From: Pleurocapsa sp. PCC 7327
GTDB lineage: Bacteria > Cyanobacteriota > Cyanobacteriia > Cyanobacteriales > Microcystaceae
DNA: 64,000 bases
Direction: 5' to 3'
Assembly (NCBI RefSeq): GCF_000317025.1
Contig: NC_019689.1
Coordinates: forward strand, 310,001-374,000
Below are positions 55,177 through 64,000 of this stretch, piece after piece; positions within the stretch are counted from its first letter, which is position 1, and the number at the start of each line of letters is the position of its first letter. The position numbers and the translations under genes are program-made. The notes below the pieces were generated by a model, which had not been told where the DNA came from, ran no database searches, and saw nothing but the letters and a program-made list of their open reading frames with translations.

Positions 55177-55842
55177 TTAGCCGCGCTTGAGCGCCAACGT
55201 TAATCCATCGGCAATAGGAACTAGACTCATCGTAACGCGATCGTCTTGATGGATCTTTTGATTTAACCGTCGAATCACTTGGGTTCGATTATCTGTCGCG
55301 TTGGGATCGGCTACTTTTCCTCCCCAGAAAACGTTATCGATCGCGATTAGCCCTCCCGGACGCACTAATTGCAAAGCTTGTTCATAATAGTTATCATAAT
55401 TGCTTTTATCCGCATCAATAAAGGCAAAATCAAAGGTGTTAACTTGTCCTTGAGCGATTAATTGCTCTAAAGTTTCTATCGCGGGAGCAATACGAAGATC
55501 GATTTTATGAATTACGCCTGCTTTTTCCCAATAGCGGCGAGCGATCGCCGTGTATTCTTCGCTGATATCGCAGGCAACGATCGTTCCCTCTGGTGGCAGT
55601 GCCAAGGCAACTGCTAAAGTACTGTACCCCGTAAATACGCCAACTTCTAAAGTTTTTTTCGCTTCCATCAATTGGACGAGCAATGCCATAAATTGACCTT
55701 GTTCGGGAGCGATTTGCATGTTCGCCATTGGATGTTTGGCGGTTTCTTGGCGAAGCTGAGTTAAAATTTCTGGCTCTCGCAAAGCAATCGATCGGAAATA
55801 TTCATAAAGATTGCGTTCGATTCCAAGAGTTTTATTAGCCAT
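55177..55842 (-). CDS. Class I SAM-dependent O-methyltransferase (caffeoyl-CoA OMT-like)
   Basis: A 221-residue methyltransferase of the Methyltransf_3 family. The SAM-binding motif I reads TLEVGVFTGYSTLAVA, followed by VACDISEEYTAIARRYW and the metal-binding FDFAFIDADKSNYDNYYE and IAIDNVFWGG. These cation-dependent enzymes methylate catechol-type hydroxyls; in cyanobacteria their substrates include phenolics and natural-product intermediates. No biosynthetic cluster is adjacent, so the substrate is open. ATG start at 55842. Confidence 0.93.
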   Translation of the reverse strand: MANKTLGIERNLYEYFRSIALREPEILTQLRQETAKHPMANMQIAPEQGQFMALLVQLMEAKKTLEVGVFTGYSTLAVALALPPEGTIVACDISEEYTAIARRYWEKAGVIHKIDLRIAPAIETLEQLIAQGQVNTFDFAFIDADKSNYDNYYEQALQLVRPGGLIAIDNVFWGGKVADPNATDNRTQVIRRLNQKIHQDDRVTMSLVPIADGLTLALKRG

Positions 55843-56253
55843 TTTTCATTTCTCAATCGACAAGTAATAGAATCAAGGTCCAATCCCGGTCAATCCAATT
55901 TGCAATTCCCAATTATTAATTCACTCAATTCACAATTACCATCAGTTTAATATGAAATCGATGCTCTGACGGTGGAACGACTTCACAGAAAACGAAATTG
56001 GAGCGAGCGATCGACTTAGTTGAGAACACCGAAGTCACGTACAAACAAAGTCATTTTGGCTTGGTTTGGGCAGCCGATTTTTTTGGATTGGAGTCTCGTT
56101 CGGGATTTTAGAGAAAATCTCAGCATAAACACTGAGATCGTAAAGTTGCATTCTCAAGATTTCAGTGAAATGCCGATAGTACCAAGGGGGTCAGATGCGG
56201 ACAATAAGGATTAGTTAAATAAATCAATTGCTGCATCTCAAACACTAGGACTC
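55843..56253. other. Spacer upstream of sigF
   Basis: About 410 bp. CAATTCCCAATT-type heptads occur at about 55900-55945 and a 7-bp hairpin (ATCTCAG / CTGAGAT) at 56117-56138. A 64-codon TTG-started frame at 56020-56214 has no recognisable similarity, and I do not count it as a gene. Confidence 0.5.
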
Positions 56254-57021
56254 ATGACCACTCAGTCTTCTACTATTCGTAACATTGAACTTTTGAGCGC
56301 CTACTCTCGCAACCCTTCCTTAAAACTTCGCAACAAACTGGTAGAGTTAAACGCCGGACTGGTACGCCAAGTTGCCCACCGTCTCAGCAAGCAATGCACC
56401 GAATCTTACGAAGATTTAGTCCAAATTGGTTTTATCGGTCTCATTCGTGCGATCGAGCGGTTTAATCCCCAACAAGGTTGCGCGTTCAGTTCTTTTGCCA
56501 TTCCTTACATAAGAGGCGAAATTCTTCACTATCTGCGGGATAAAGGTCATATCATGCGCATTCCTCGCCGCTGGCAAGAGCTTTATGCTAAAGGAAAAAC
56601 CTTGCGCAAGGAATTGACGCTTTCTCTGGGACGCTCGCCTAGAGAAAGCGAAGTAGCCAAAGCTCTCGGCGTTTCTCTCCAAGAGTGGCATGAGTGTCAG
56701 CTAGCCCAACAAAATCGCTTGCTGGTTAGTTTAGATGCTACTATCGGTCAATCGACAGATTCCCAAATTACCTTCGGCGATACTTTACCCGATCCTCGCT
56801 GTCAAGCTGAGGCAGCGATCGCAGAAGAACGCCTGCAACTGCAAAGAGCGATGAATCAGCTTGAGGACAAAACCAAAGCAGCAATCGAATGTGTGTTTTT
56901 ACGGGATTTACCTCGCAAAGAAGCAGCCAAGCAAATTGGGATCAGTCCCATGACGGTAACGCGCCACTTACAAAAAGGAATCGATCGGTTGGGAGTCCTA
57001 TTACAACCTCAAGCAGCATAG
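56254..57021 (+). CDS. sigF: Group 3 RNA polymerase sigma factor SigF
   Basis: A 255-residue alternative sigma factor with regions 2, 3 and 4. Region 2 contains CTESYEDLVQIGFIGLIRAIERF and CAFSSFAIPYIRGEILHYLRD; region 3 starts at IPRRWQELYAKGK; region 4 has an HTH (LPRKEAAKQIGISPMTVTRHL). The wording of regions 2 and 3 is that of cyanobacterial SigF, which controls pilus, motility and cell-surface genes. No anti-sigma factor gene is adjacent. A hairpin terminator follows 43 nt after the stop. ATG start with AGGA upstream. Confidence 0.93.
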   Translation: MTTQSSTIRNIELLSAYSRNPSLKLRNKLVELNAGLVRQVAHRLSKQCTESYEDLVQIGFIGLIRAIERFNPQQGCAFSSFAIPYIRGEILHYLRDKGHIMRIPRRWQELYAKGKTLRKELTLSLGRSPRESEVAKALGVSLQEWHECQLAQQNRLLVSLDATIGQSTDSQITFGDTLPDPRCQAEAAIAEERLQLQRAMNQLEDKTKAAIECVFLRDLPRKEAAKQIGISPMTVTRHLQKGIDRLGVLLQPQAA

Positions 57022-57064
57022 ATTTATCCTCTAGAGCCGATAATCTATAAGCAGCAATATTTCG

Positions 57065-57105
57065 GGCGAGCAAAGACCAAAGATTTTGCTCGCCTTTTAT
57101 TATTT
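57065..57105 (+). terminator. Rho-independent terminator after sigF
   Basis: GGCGAGCAAA and TTTGCTCGCC form a perfect 10-bp stem over a 10-nt loop, followed by TTTTATTATTT. Confidence 0.9.
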
Positions 57106-57157
57106 GTATAAAAGTACCAGTCTAGGAAGAAGTTTTTAATCGAACTGGAGAATATCT

Positions 57158-57757
57158 ATGTCTGGAAAACGAATCCTTATGGTCGTCGGCGATTTTGTCG
57201 AAGACTACGAAGTTATGGTTCCCTTCCAAGCCTTACAAATGGTCGGTCATACCGTCCATGCCATTTGTCCTGGCAAGAAAGCCGGCGAAAAAGTTCGCAC
57301 TGCCGTCCACGACTTTGAAGGCGATCAAACCTACTCTGAAAAACCCGGTCATTACTTTACCCTCAATGCCACCTTTGATGAGGTGCGAGCCGAAGATTAC
57401 GATGCACTGGTCATTCCCGGCGGACGAGCGCCAGAATACATTCGCTTGAATGCAACGGTTATCGAAATGGTGCAACATTTTGCTCGCGCTAATAAACCGA
57501 TTGCCGCGATTTGTCATGGCGCTCAACTTCTTGCGGCAGCCGACGTGCTGCAAGGAAAGCGATGCTCTGCTTATCCTGCTTGCAGTCCAGATGTCGTCCG
57601 CGCGGGGGGACAATACATAAATATCCCAGTCGATGAAGCCATTGTCGATGGTAACTTGGTTACGGCTCCAGCTTGGCCCGCTCATCCTCGCTGGCTGGCA
57701 GAATTTCTCAAGCTATTGGGAACGAAAATCGAGCATTTAGCTATGGCTGGTGTTTAA
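57158..57757 (+). CDS. DJ-1/PfpI superfamily protein
   Basis: A 199-residue class I glutamine-amidotransferase-like protein of the PfpI branch. The nucleophile elbow [12 protein letters not shown] holds Cys119, and the N-terminal acidic residues lie in [13 protein letters not shown] (Glu15, Glu18). [17 protein letters not shown] is also characteristic. Members act as chaperone, protease or deglycase-like enzymes under stress; the exact activity is not predictable. It lies between sigF and the Host_attach gene on the same strand, separated from sigF by a terminator. Confidence 0.93.
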   Translation: MSGKRILMVVGDFVEDYEVMVPFQALQMVGHTVHAICPGKKAGEKVRTAVHDFEGDQTYSEKPGHYFTLNATFDEVRAEDYDALVIPGGRAPEYIRLNATVIEMVQHFARANKPIAAICHGAQLLAAADVLQGKRCSAYPACSPDVVRAGGQYINIPVDEAIVDGNLVTAPAWPAHPRWLAEFLKLLGTKIEHLAMAGV

Positions 57758-57805
57758 AGGAGTCAATCATCCGATCGATCGCCTTGATTAAAAACCCTCT
57801 GTTTT

Positions 57806-57835
57806 TGTAGGGAGAGTTCGCGAATTCTCCCTACA
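57806..57835. repeat. 30-nt imperfect palindrome
   Basis: TGTAGGGAGA / TCTCCCTACA arms around TTCGCGAA-like centre, with one mismatched pair. It resembles the palindrome at 20058-20087 in size and outer TGTAG/CTACA ends. A T5 run precedes it on the plus strand, so it may terminate transcription on the minus strand poorly, if at all. Confidence 0.75.
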
Positions 57836-57998
57836 GAGTTAGAATTAAGGTGGTATCGGCGATCGCCGTTTGTTGATTTAGTTTTGTAAATAAAAATCCC
57901 GATCTAGATACAATTTTAAGCTTTATTCCAGAGTGTCGTAGGATACATCTGACTCTTGTTAAGATGAAGAATCTATCAATATAGCTCTTGAAGTTGTT

Positions 57999-58493
57999 AT
58001 GAATCAATCAGTTGTTGCTGTTATTGACGGTACTAAAGCTCGTTTCTTTATCCTAGAACAAGCAGAAGTACCAGAATATCAGTCGGGTCCCAACTTGGTA
58101 GAAAAAGATAGCCTTGCCAATACAGCTAACGAATTGCACGGGAAAGACCTCTGGTCAACGACTAAGACGGGACGCAATCGCGGTGCTGCCGGACAAGCTC
58201 ACGGCTACGACGACCACCGTCAAAATCATTTGAATGAGTTCGAGCGCAGCTTTGCTAAGGAGATTGTGAATAAGATAGTCGAATTGACGCAAGCTTATCA
58301 CGCTCAAAAGCTTCTTTTGGTTGCCGAGCCTCAAATTTTAGGACTGTTACGAGAAGCTATTGCGCCGCACCTCCCCAAACACCTCAAGATTCAAGAATTG
58401 GCGAAAGATTTGTGCAAATTGAAACCCTTAGAACTTCACCAATATCTGGCAGATAAAGAATTGCTCCCAGCCCGCAAAATTGTGTCCCGATAA
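57999..58493 (+). CDS. Host_attach-family protein
   Basis: A 164-residue protein of the family named 'protein required for attachment to host cells' (Host_attach), related to the eRF1/baeRF group of RNase-H-like folds. Features: VVAVIDGTKARFFILEQ at the start, HGYDDHRQNHLNEFERSFAKEIV in the middle, and KLLLVAEPQILGLLREAI followed by a short helical end. The name comes from Agrobacterium genetics; in a cyanobacterium a role in attachment is not implied. The ATG at 57999 is clear. Its biochemical function is unknown. Confidence 0.88.
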   Translation: MNQSVVAVIDGTKARFFILEQAEVPEYQSGPNLVEKDSLANTANELHGKDLWSTTKTGRNRGAAGQAHGYDDHRQNHLNEFERSFAKEIVNKIVELTQAYHAQKLLLVAEPQILGLLREAIAPHLPKHLKIQELAKDLCKLKPLELHQYLADKELLPARKIVSR

Positions 58494-58735
58494 TTAAATC
58501 GTAGGAGTCAGAATTCAGAAAAAATTGCTTTTATCTTCTCTTCAGATTTTCTGGCTCCCGTAATCTGAGGAAAAAACACGACAAACATTGCCAAAATAGT
58601 TTTTAGCGTCGGCGATCGCTCGCCCAAACTAAAGAAGGGATAGGTTAGCTTATCCGACGTTCCCGATTAAGTGATAATCTAAAAGATGGCAAATTTCACA
58701 TTTCGTAAAACTCTTGCCCATAGCCTAAATTATAA

Positions 58736-60208
<1,473 letters not shown>

Positions 60209-60210
60209 TT

Positions 60211-60308
60211 GCAGTTAGTTGGTAGTTAGTGGTTGTTGGTTAGCGGATAATATTCTTCCCTAACGACTACCGACTAACTACTAACGACCTAATGACTAAC
60301 GACTAACC
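60211..60308. repeat. Heptad-repeat hairpin between atpB and atpE
   Basis: Left arm of GTTAGTTGGTAGTTAGTGGTTGTTGGTTAG, right arm of CTAACGACTACCGACTAACTACTAACGACCTAATGACTAACGACTAACC read with a 7-nt period. The arms are complementary. It occupies nearly the whole 111-nt intercistronic gap. Confidence 0.85.
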
Positions 60309-60319
60309 TTAATAAAAAT

Positions 60320-60736
60320 ATGACCTTAACAGTACGAGTAATTACCCCAGACAAAATTGTTTGGGACGATGCAGCTCAAGAAATTATTTTGCCTAGCACG
60401 ACGGGGCAATTAGGAATTCTCACAGGACACGCTCCGCTGTTGACGGCTTTGGACATTGGCGTGATGCGAGTTCGTCCCGGTAAAGATTGGCGAGCGATCG
60501 CGCTGATGGGGGGATTTGCTGAAGTCGAAAACAACGAGGTCAAAGTTCTTGTCAATGCTGCCGAACTGGGCGACAAAATCGATCGCGAAGCGGCGCGTGC
60601 CGAATATACGCAGGCACAAGCAAATTTAGAAGAAGCTACTAAAAGTGGCGATCGCGCCAAACTCATCCAAGCCGAGCGAGCCTTTAAACGAGCCAGAGCG
60701 CGTTTTCAAGCTGCAGGCGGCATGGTTCAAGTCTAG
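60320..60736 (+). CDS. atpE: ATP synthase F1 subunit epsilon
   Basis: Central-stalk subunit (138 residues; named AtpE in cyanobacteria and plastids, AtpC in other bacteria). The N-terminal beta sandwich ([40 protein letters not shown]) and the C-terminal helical hairpin with [11 protein letters not shown] are complete. It couples rotation to catalysis and inhibits wasteful hydrolysis. It is the second gene of the atpBE operon, with a terminator downstream. Confidence 0.98.
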   Translation: MTLTVRVITPDKIVWDDAAQEIILPSTTGQLGILTGHAPLLTALDIGVMRVRPGKDWRAIALMGGFAEVENNEVKVLVNAAELGDKIDREAARAEYTQAQANLEEATKSGDRAKLIQAERAFKRARARFQAAGGMVQV

Positions 60737-60772
60737 AATATCCGATTCTAGGCTTGCAATTTAAAAATGACC

Positions 60773-60799
60773 AGGGCAGACAAACGCCTGCCCTTTTTG
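60773..60799 (+). terminator. Rho-independent terminator of atpBE
   Basis: AGGGCAG and CTGCCCT form a 7-bp stem over an 8-nt loop, followed by TTTT GT. Confidence 0.85.
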
Positions 60800-61035
60800 T
60801 CAATCGTACAAATATGTGAAGTGCCATCCCGATGGGCTGGCTTCCTGGACTCAGCTTTCCATGGTTTAGGCTGATGTCCTAGTCTTGCAACTAGCTTCTC
60901 AGGCGTTAATTCCGGCACTTCCTGCCGTACTAATGTATAGCGTAACACAACGATCGATCTTCAGCTACCGTGGAACTGTAACAATCCACTCGTGAAGCTC
61001 GAATTCAACGCAGCTATTTTGAATGAGGGGATCTC

Positions 61036-62133
61036 GTGCCGCAATTTCTTTCGCTTCCTCTATTGAAGCTGCTTCTATTAGTCTTTATCCCTCTGTCGAT
61101 CGCAGCCAAATGGTTGGATTGGGGAACTCTAGCCGTTTTTCTCACCTCAGCCTTAGCCATCGTGCCCCTGTCTCTTTGGTTGGGCACCGCTACCGAAAAA
61201 GTTGCTATTGTTACGGGACCTTCTGTAGGCGGTTTAGTCAATGCCATCTTTGGCAACGCAACGGTATTGATTATCACCCTTATCGCTTTGAGAGAGGGAT
61301 TGGTCGATCTAGTTAAAGCTAGCATTACCGGCAGTATTCTCAGCGATTTGCTCCTGTTTTTAGGGGCAGGAATGCTAGCGGGTGGATTGCGCTACAAAGA
61401 ATTAGAATTTCAGCCGATCCTGGCACGGGTCAATGGTTCGTCGATGACGCTGGCAGCCTGCGCGATCGCTCTCCCGACTATGGTAATCTATACCTCAAAT
61501 GTAGTCGATGCTATCGCCATTACAAACCTCTCGATTATTGTGGCTACAGTGCTAGCGATCGTCTACGGTTTGACGCTTCTCTTTTCCCTAAAAACTCACA
61601 GCTATCTCTATGATGTCGGTTTAGCGGATGAAGAAAATTCTGACTTATCCGACACCGATAAGGCTAAAATGCCTTCTCTGAAAGTTTGGCTGTCAGTTTT
61701 GCTAGTATCGACTGTCGCGGTTGCCTACGAGTCAGAACTCTTCGTTGAAGTCGTCGAATCGGCCATACAGGGATTGGGACTAACTCCCTTATTTACCGGA
61801 GTCATTCTCCTGCCTCTCATTAGCGATGTTTCGGGAGTTGTTACCGTCGTTCGGCTAGCCCTCAAAAATAAGATGGATCTGACGGTTTCTGTAGCGATGG
61901 GAGATAGCCTGTTAATTTCCCTCTTTGTTGCGCCCTGTTTGGTGCTGGTGGGACAACTAATGGGTCAAGATATGGATCTCAATTTTAATCCCTTTGAAGT
62001 CGTCGCCCTCGCTGTTGCGGTCACGGTGTCGAATCTGATTAGCTTTAGCGGACGTTCTAACTGGTTAAATGGCATTTTGTTACTGGCAACTTATATTATC
62101 TTAGGGGTCGCTTTCTACTACCATCCAGCCTAA
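61036..62133 (+). CDS. CAX-like calcium/cation exchanger lacking signature glutamates
   Basis: A 365-residue membrane protein of the Ca2+/cation antiporter superfamily, CAX branch, with ten to eleven helices and an acidic cytosolic loop (ADEENSDLSDTDKAK, about 197-211) between two halves. Flanking sequence is typical (GPSVGGLVNAIFGNAT; KASITGSIL; LALKNKMDLTVSVAMGD). The two alpha-repeat signatures are altered: GNATE reads GNATV (Val77), and GNAAEH reads DVSGVV (Gly267). In the family both glutamates bind the ion and are needed for transport. It may be a divergent, possibly non-transporting paralogue. The start is GTG with GAGGGGA upstream. Confidence 0.85.
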   Translation: MPQFLSLPLLKLLLLVFIPLSIAAKWLDWGTLAVFLTSALAIVPLSLWLGTATEKVAIVTGPSVGGLVNAIFGNATVLIITLIALREGLVDLVKASITGSILSDLLLFLGAGMLAGGLRYKELEFQPILARVNGSSMTLAACAIALPTMVIYTSNVVDAIAITNLSIIVATVLAIVYGLTLLFSLKTHSYLYDVGLADEENSDLSDTDKAKMPSLKVWLSVLLVSTVAVAYESELFVEVVESAIQGLGLTPLFTGVILLPLISDVSGVVTVVRLALKNKMDLTVSVAMGDSLLISLFVAPCLVLVGQLMGQDMDLNFNPFEVVALAVAVTVSNLISFSGRSNWLNGILLLATYIILGVAFYYHPA

Positions 62134-62208
62134 ATACGATTGGCACTCGATTTCCATTCAGCCCCTACGAACAATCTTGCGCTGTCCTTCGTCAATTTAT
62201 CAATCCTC

Positions 62209-62232
62209 AACTCGGCGCGATCGCGCCGAGTT
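62209..62232. repeat. 24-nt perfect palindrome centred on HIP1
   Basis: AACTCGGCGCGA and its exact complement with no loop, with the HIP1 octamer GCGATCGC at the centre. It lies after the CAX-like gene; there is no T-run, so a terminator function is doubtful. Confidence 0.8.
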
Positions 62233-62282
62233 AACTATCTCTCCTAGTTTCATGCTAACTTTACACCTGGAGGGAGGAGATT

Positions 62283-64000
62283 TTGACCTTGAAGCTAGCT
62301 GATACGATTAAAGACTGGTGGCAATCGTTTGAGAAATCCCCTAAGAGTGCTTGGGTATTTTCGATTATCTGGTTAGCGTTTGTTTGCTGGCTGGCATTTT
62401 TGTGGAATCTTGGCAGGATCGGATTGATTGACGAAACCGAACCCCTATTTGCTGAAGCTGCCCGCCAGATGATTGTTAGGGGAGATTGGATTACGCCCTA
62501 TTTTAATGAGGTGACGCGCTTCGATAAGCCACCTCTCGTTTATTGGCTGATGGCGATAGGCTACAAGCTAATCGGAGTCAATGAATGGGCTGTTAGATTA
62601 CCTTCGGCACTAGCCGCGAGCGCGATCGCAATTCTCTGCTTCTTTACCTTACGCTATTTTGGCTTCGCTACGCCTGCGGCAGCTCAAACGCACCAACTCA
62701 GAAGAACTCAGCGTCAATTATGGCTTTCTGCTTGGCTTGGGGTTGCGCTAGTGGCTCTCAACGCCCATACGATCGCTTGGTCGCGCCTAGGCGTTTCTGA
62801 TATGCTGCTGAGCGGGTGTATGGGAACGTCTCTGCTGTGCTTTTTTTGGGGCTATGCAGAAGAAGGAAAAAAGACGAATGCTTTATTTTTCCTTCCCAAT
62901 CGCTGGTATTTGGGTTTTTATATATTAAGTGCGTTGGCGGTTTTGACAAAAGGCCCGGTTGGGATTGTTTTACCCGGACTAATTATCGTGACTTTCCTGC
63001 TTTATGTGGGGAAGTTGCGGGAAGTTTTGCAAGAGATACGCTTGATTGGGGGAGGACTAATTTTTCTGGCTGTCTGCTTGCCCTGGTACATTTTAGTAAC
63101 GATAAAAAATGGAGAGGCTTTTCTTAATTCTTTCTTTGGCTATCATAATTTCGATCGCTTTACCAGCGTCGTTAACAATCATTCGGCTCCCTGGTATTTT
63201 TATTTTTTAATCGTACTGGCTTTATTTGCTCCCTGGTCGATCTATTTACCTCTGGCTATTACGCGCCTTCGTTTTTGGCAGCGTTCTTTTTGGACTCAGC
63301 AGCCCCGTCGCGCTCATCTGAGTTTATTTGCGCTTTTTTGGTTTGTCGATATTTTTGTCTTCTTTACTATTTCGGTGACTAAACTACCCAGCTATGTTTT
63401 GCCCTTGATTCCCGCTGCGGCGATCTTGGTTGCGTTAGTTTGGAGTGAAGAACTATCTCGCGATTCGCAATGCAATTGGGCAGAAAATAGCTTCTTAAAA
63501 ATTAATTATGGCTTGTTAATTAGTGCGAGTTTGAATATTTTTTTGTTGTTTCTTTTGGCTATGGTTTCTTTACAAATTCCTAGCTTAGTTGGCAGCGATG
63601 CCGCTATGGAGAATTTATCTGAGTTAATTCAGCGATCGGGAGTTTATTTACGCGGGGGAATTATTTGGGCGATCGCGGGTATTGTCAGTCTTCTTTTTCT
63701 CAGAAAAAGAGCTTCTTGGCGTTGGATAATTGGCGCTAATCTCGTCGGTTTTATTGCCTTTACGATTTTCTTTATCAGTCCGGGCTATGCTTTGATGGAT
63801 GCAACTCGTCAACTTCCCCTGCGGCAACTTTCTGAGGCGGTCACTCAGGTAAGACAACCGGGAGAAAGGTTAATGATGGTCGGTTTCAAAAAGCCAAGCG
63901 TTGTTTTCTACACTCAACAGTCGGTTGGCTTTTTCTGGACGTGCGATCGCTCAGCTACCAGTTTTCTCCAAAATCTTGTCAATACCTCTCCTGATGACTC
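62283..64000 (+). CDS. GT83/ArnT-like membrane glycosyltransferase (3' end beyond window)
   Basis: The frame is open from a TTG at 62283 to the window edge, at least 572 residues, so it is partial. GGAGGGAGGAG lies about 6 nt before the start. The first helix is followed by LIDETEPLFAEAARQMIVRG, with the acidic DE pair in the first external loop, then VTRFDKPPLVYWLMAIGYKL, both diagnostic of ArnT/GT83-type GT-C enzymes. LTKGPVGIVLPGLI and FFTISVTKLPSYVLPLIPAAA follow in order. Such enzymes move a sugar from a polyprenyl phosphate donor to lipid A-like or protein acceptors. Residues about 127-146 (FGFATPAAAQTHQLRRTQRQ) look like an inserted short repeat. Third GT-C protein in this window. Confidence 0.88.
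   Translation, partial: MTLKLADTIKDWWQSFEKSPKSAWVFSIIWLAFVCWLAFLWNLGRIGLIDETEPLFAEAARQMIVRGDWITPYFNEVTRFDKPPLVYWLMAIGYKLIGVNEWAVRLPSALAASAIAILCFFTLRYFGFATPAAAQTHQLRRTQRQLWLSAWLGVALVALNAHTIAWSRLGVSDMLLSGCMGTSLLCFFWGYAEEGKKTNALFFLPNRWYLGFYILSALAVLTKGPVGIVLPGLIIVTFLLYVGKLREVLQEIRLIGGGLIFLAVCLPWYILVTIKNGEAFLNSFFGYHNFDRFTSVVNNHSAPWYFYFLIVLALFAPWSIYLPLAITRLRFWQRSFWTQQPRRAHLSLFALFWFVDIFVFFTISVTKLPSYVLPLIPAAAILVALVWSEELSRDSQCNWAENSFLKINYGLLISASLNIFLLFLLAMVSLQIPSLVGSDAAMENLSELIQRSGVYLRGGIIWAIAGIVSLLFLRKRASWRWIIGANLVGFIAFTIFFISPGYALMDATRQLPLRQLSEAVTQVRQPGERLMMVGFKKPSVVFYTQQSVGFFWTCDRSATSFLQNLVNTSPDD

Noticed and set aside
56020-56214. 64-codon frame upstream of sigF
   Set aside because: TTG start, no ribosome binding site, no similarity recognised.
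57999-58493. Virulence or host-attachment function
   Set aside because: The family name comes from Agrobacterium; nothing in the sequence or context supports such a role here.
60211-60308. CRISPR-like array
   Set aside because: The period is 7 nt with no spacers, typical of tandem heptad repeats, not of CRISPR.
60748-60948. 66-codon minus-strand frame after atpE
   Set aside because: It overlaps the atpBE terminator and has no recognised similarity; coding cannot be supported although the sequence is not obviously random.

Overview
The window is chromosomal DNA from a beta-cyanobacterium. The evidence is a form IB Rubisco operon (rbcL-rbcX-rbcS), a beta-carboxysome operon (ccmK-ccmK-ccmL-ccmM-ccmN), a CO2-uptake NDH-1 operon (ndhF-ndhD-cup), the Mg-chelatase gene chlD, a SigF-type sigma factor, the atpB-atpE pair, and the HIP1 octamer GCGATCGC scattered through both genes and spacers. 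Moderate AT-richness, HIP1 density and many heptanucleotide repeats suit a Chroococcales, Pleurocapsales or Nostocales relative; I cannot name the genus.

Layout. 0.4-6.2 kb: a tiny membrane protein, dnaB (no intein), a GT39-like glycosyltransferase and a cellulose-synthase-like GT2 with a decayed PilZ domain. 6.6-14.5 kb: metH, a spacer with a frameshifted mini-gene between two related palindromes, then purD and chlD diverging, and an unlisted 54-residue membrane protein. 14.6-24.4 kb: a second membrane glycosyltransferase, an exported hydratase-like protein, a lone serine recombinase, a VOC protein, DUF427, gloB, the overlapping pyrH-frr pair, speB and a Roadblock protein. 24.5-31 kb: an orphan ABC permease, a stand-alone fatty acyl-AMP ligase, a DUF1295/ICMT-like membrane protein bracketed by 63-nt direct repeats, an exported CHAT protease, rnc and a TPR protein. 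31.0-31.45 kb: rnpB with an inserted heptad-repeat hairpin. 31.6-37.2 kb: a 5'-truncated OFA-type transporter, a GH3 enzyme, DUF751-rbfA and lysC.

37.4-49.8 kb is the physiological core. The ndhF4-ndhD4-cupB type operon reads left and the carboxysome operon reads right from a shared 785-bp control region containing a perfect 13-bp inverted repeat; rbcLXS follows with its own leader and terminator. Together these genes convert CO2 to bicarbonate at the thylakoid, build the carboxysome shell and core, and supply Rubisco. 49.8-64 kb: a retropepsin-like protease, HIT and DUF2256 proteins, a GH38 alpha-mannosidase with an in-frame repeat insertion, DUF177, a MITE-like segment, an O-methyltransferase, sigF, a DJ-1/PfpI protein, a Host_attach-family protein, atpB-atpE, a CAX-like exchanger lacking both signature glutamates, and the start of a GT83/ArnT-like transferase running off the edge.

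The most unusual signal is a family of short hairpin elements built of 7-nt repeats. Similar elements occur inside RNase P RNA, in frame inside the mannosidase, and in spacers within the ccm, ndh and atp operons. They behave like small mobile palindromes tolerated in RNA, protein and untranslated DNA. No complete transposon, prophage, CRISPR array or tRNA gene was recognised.
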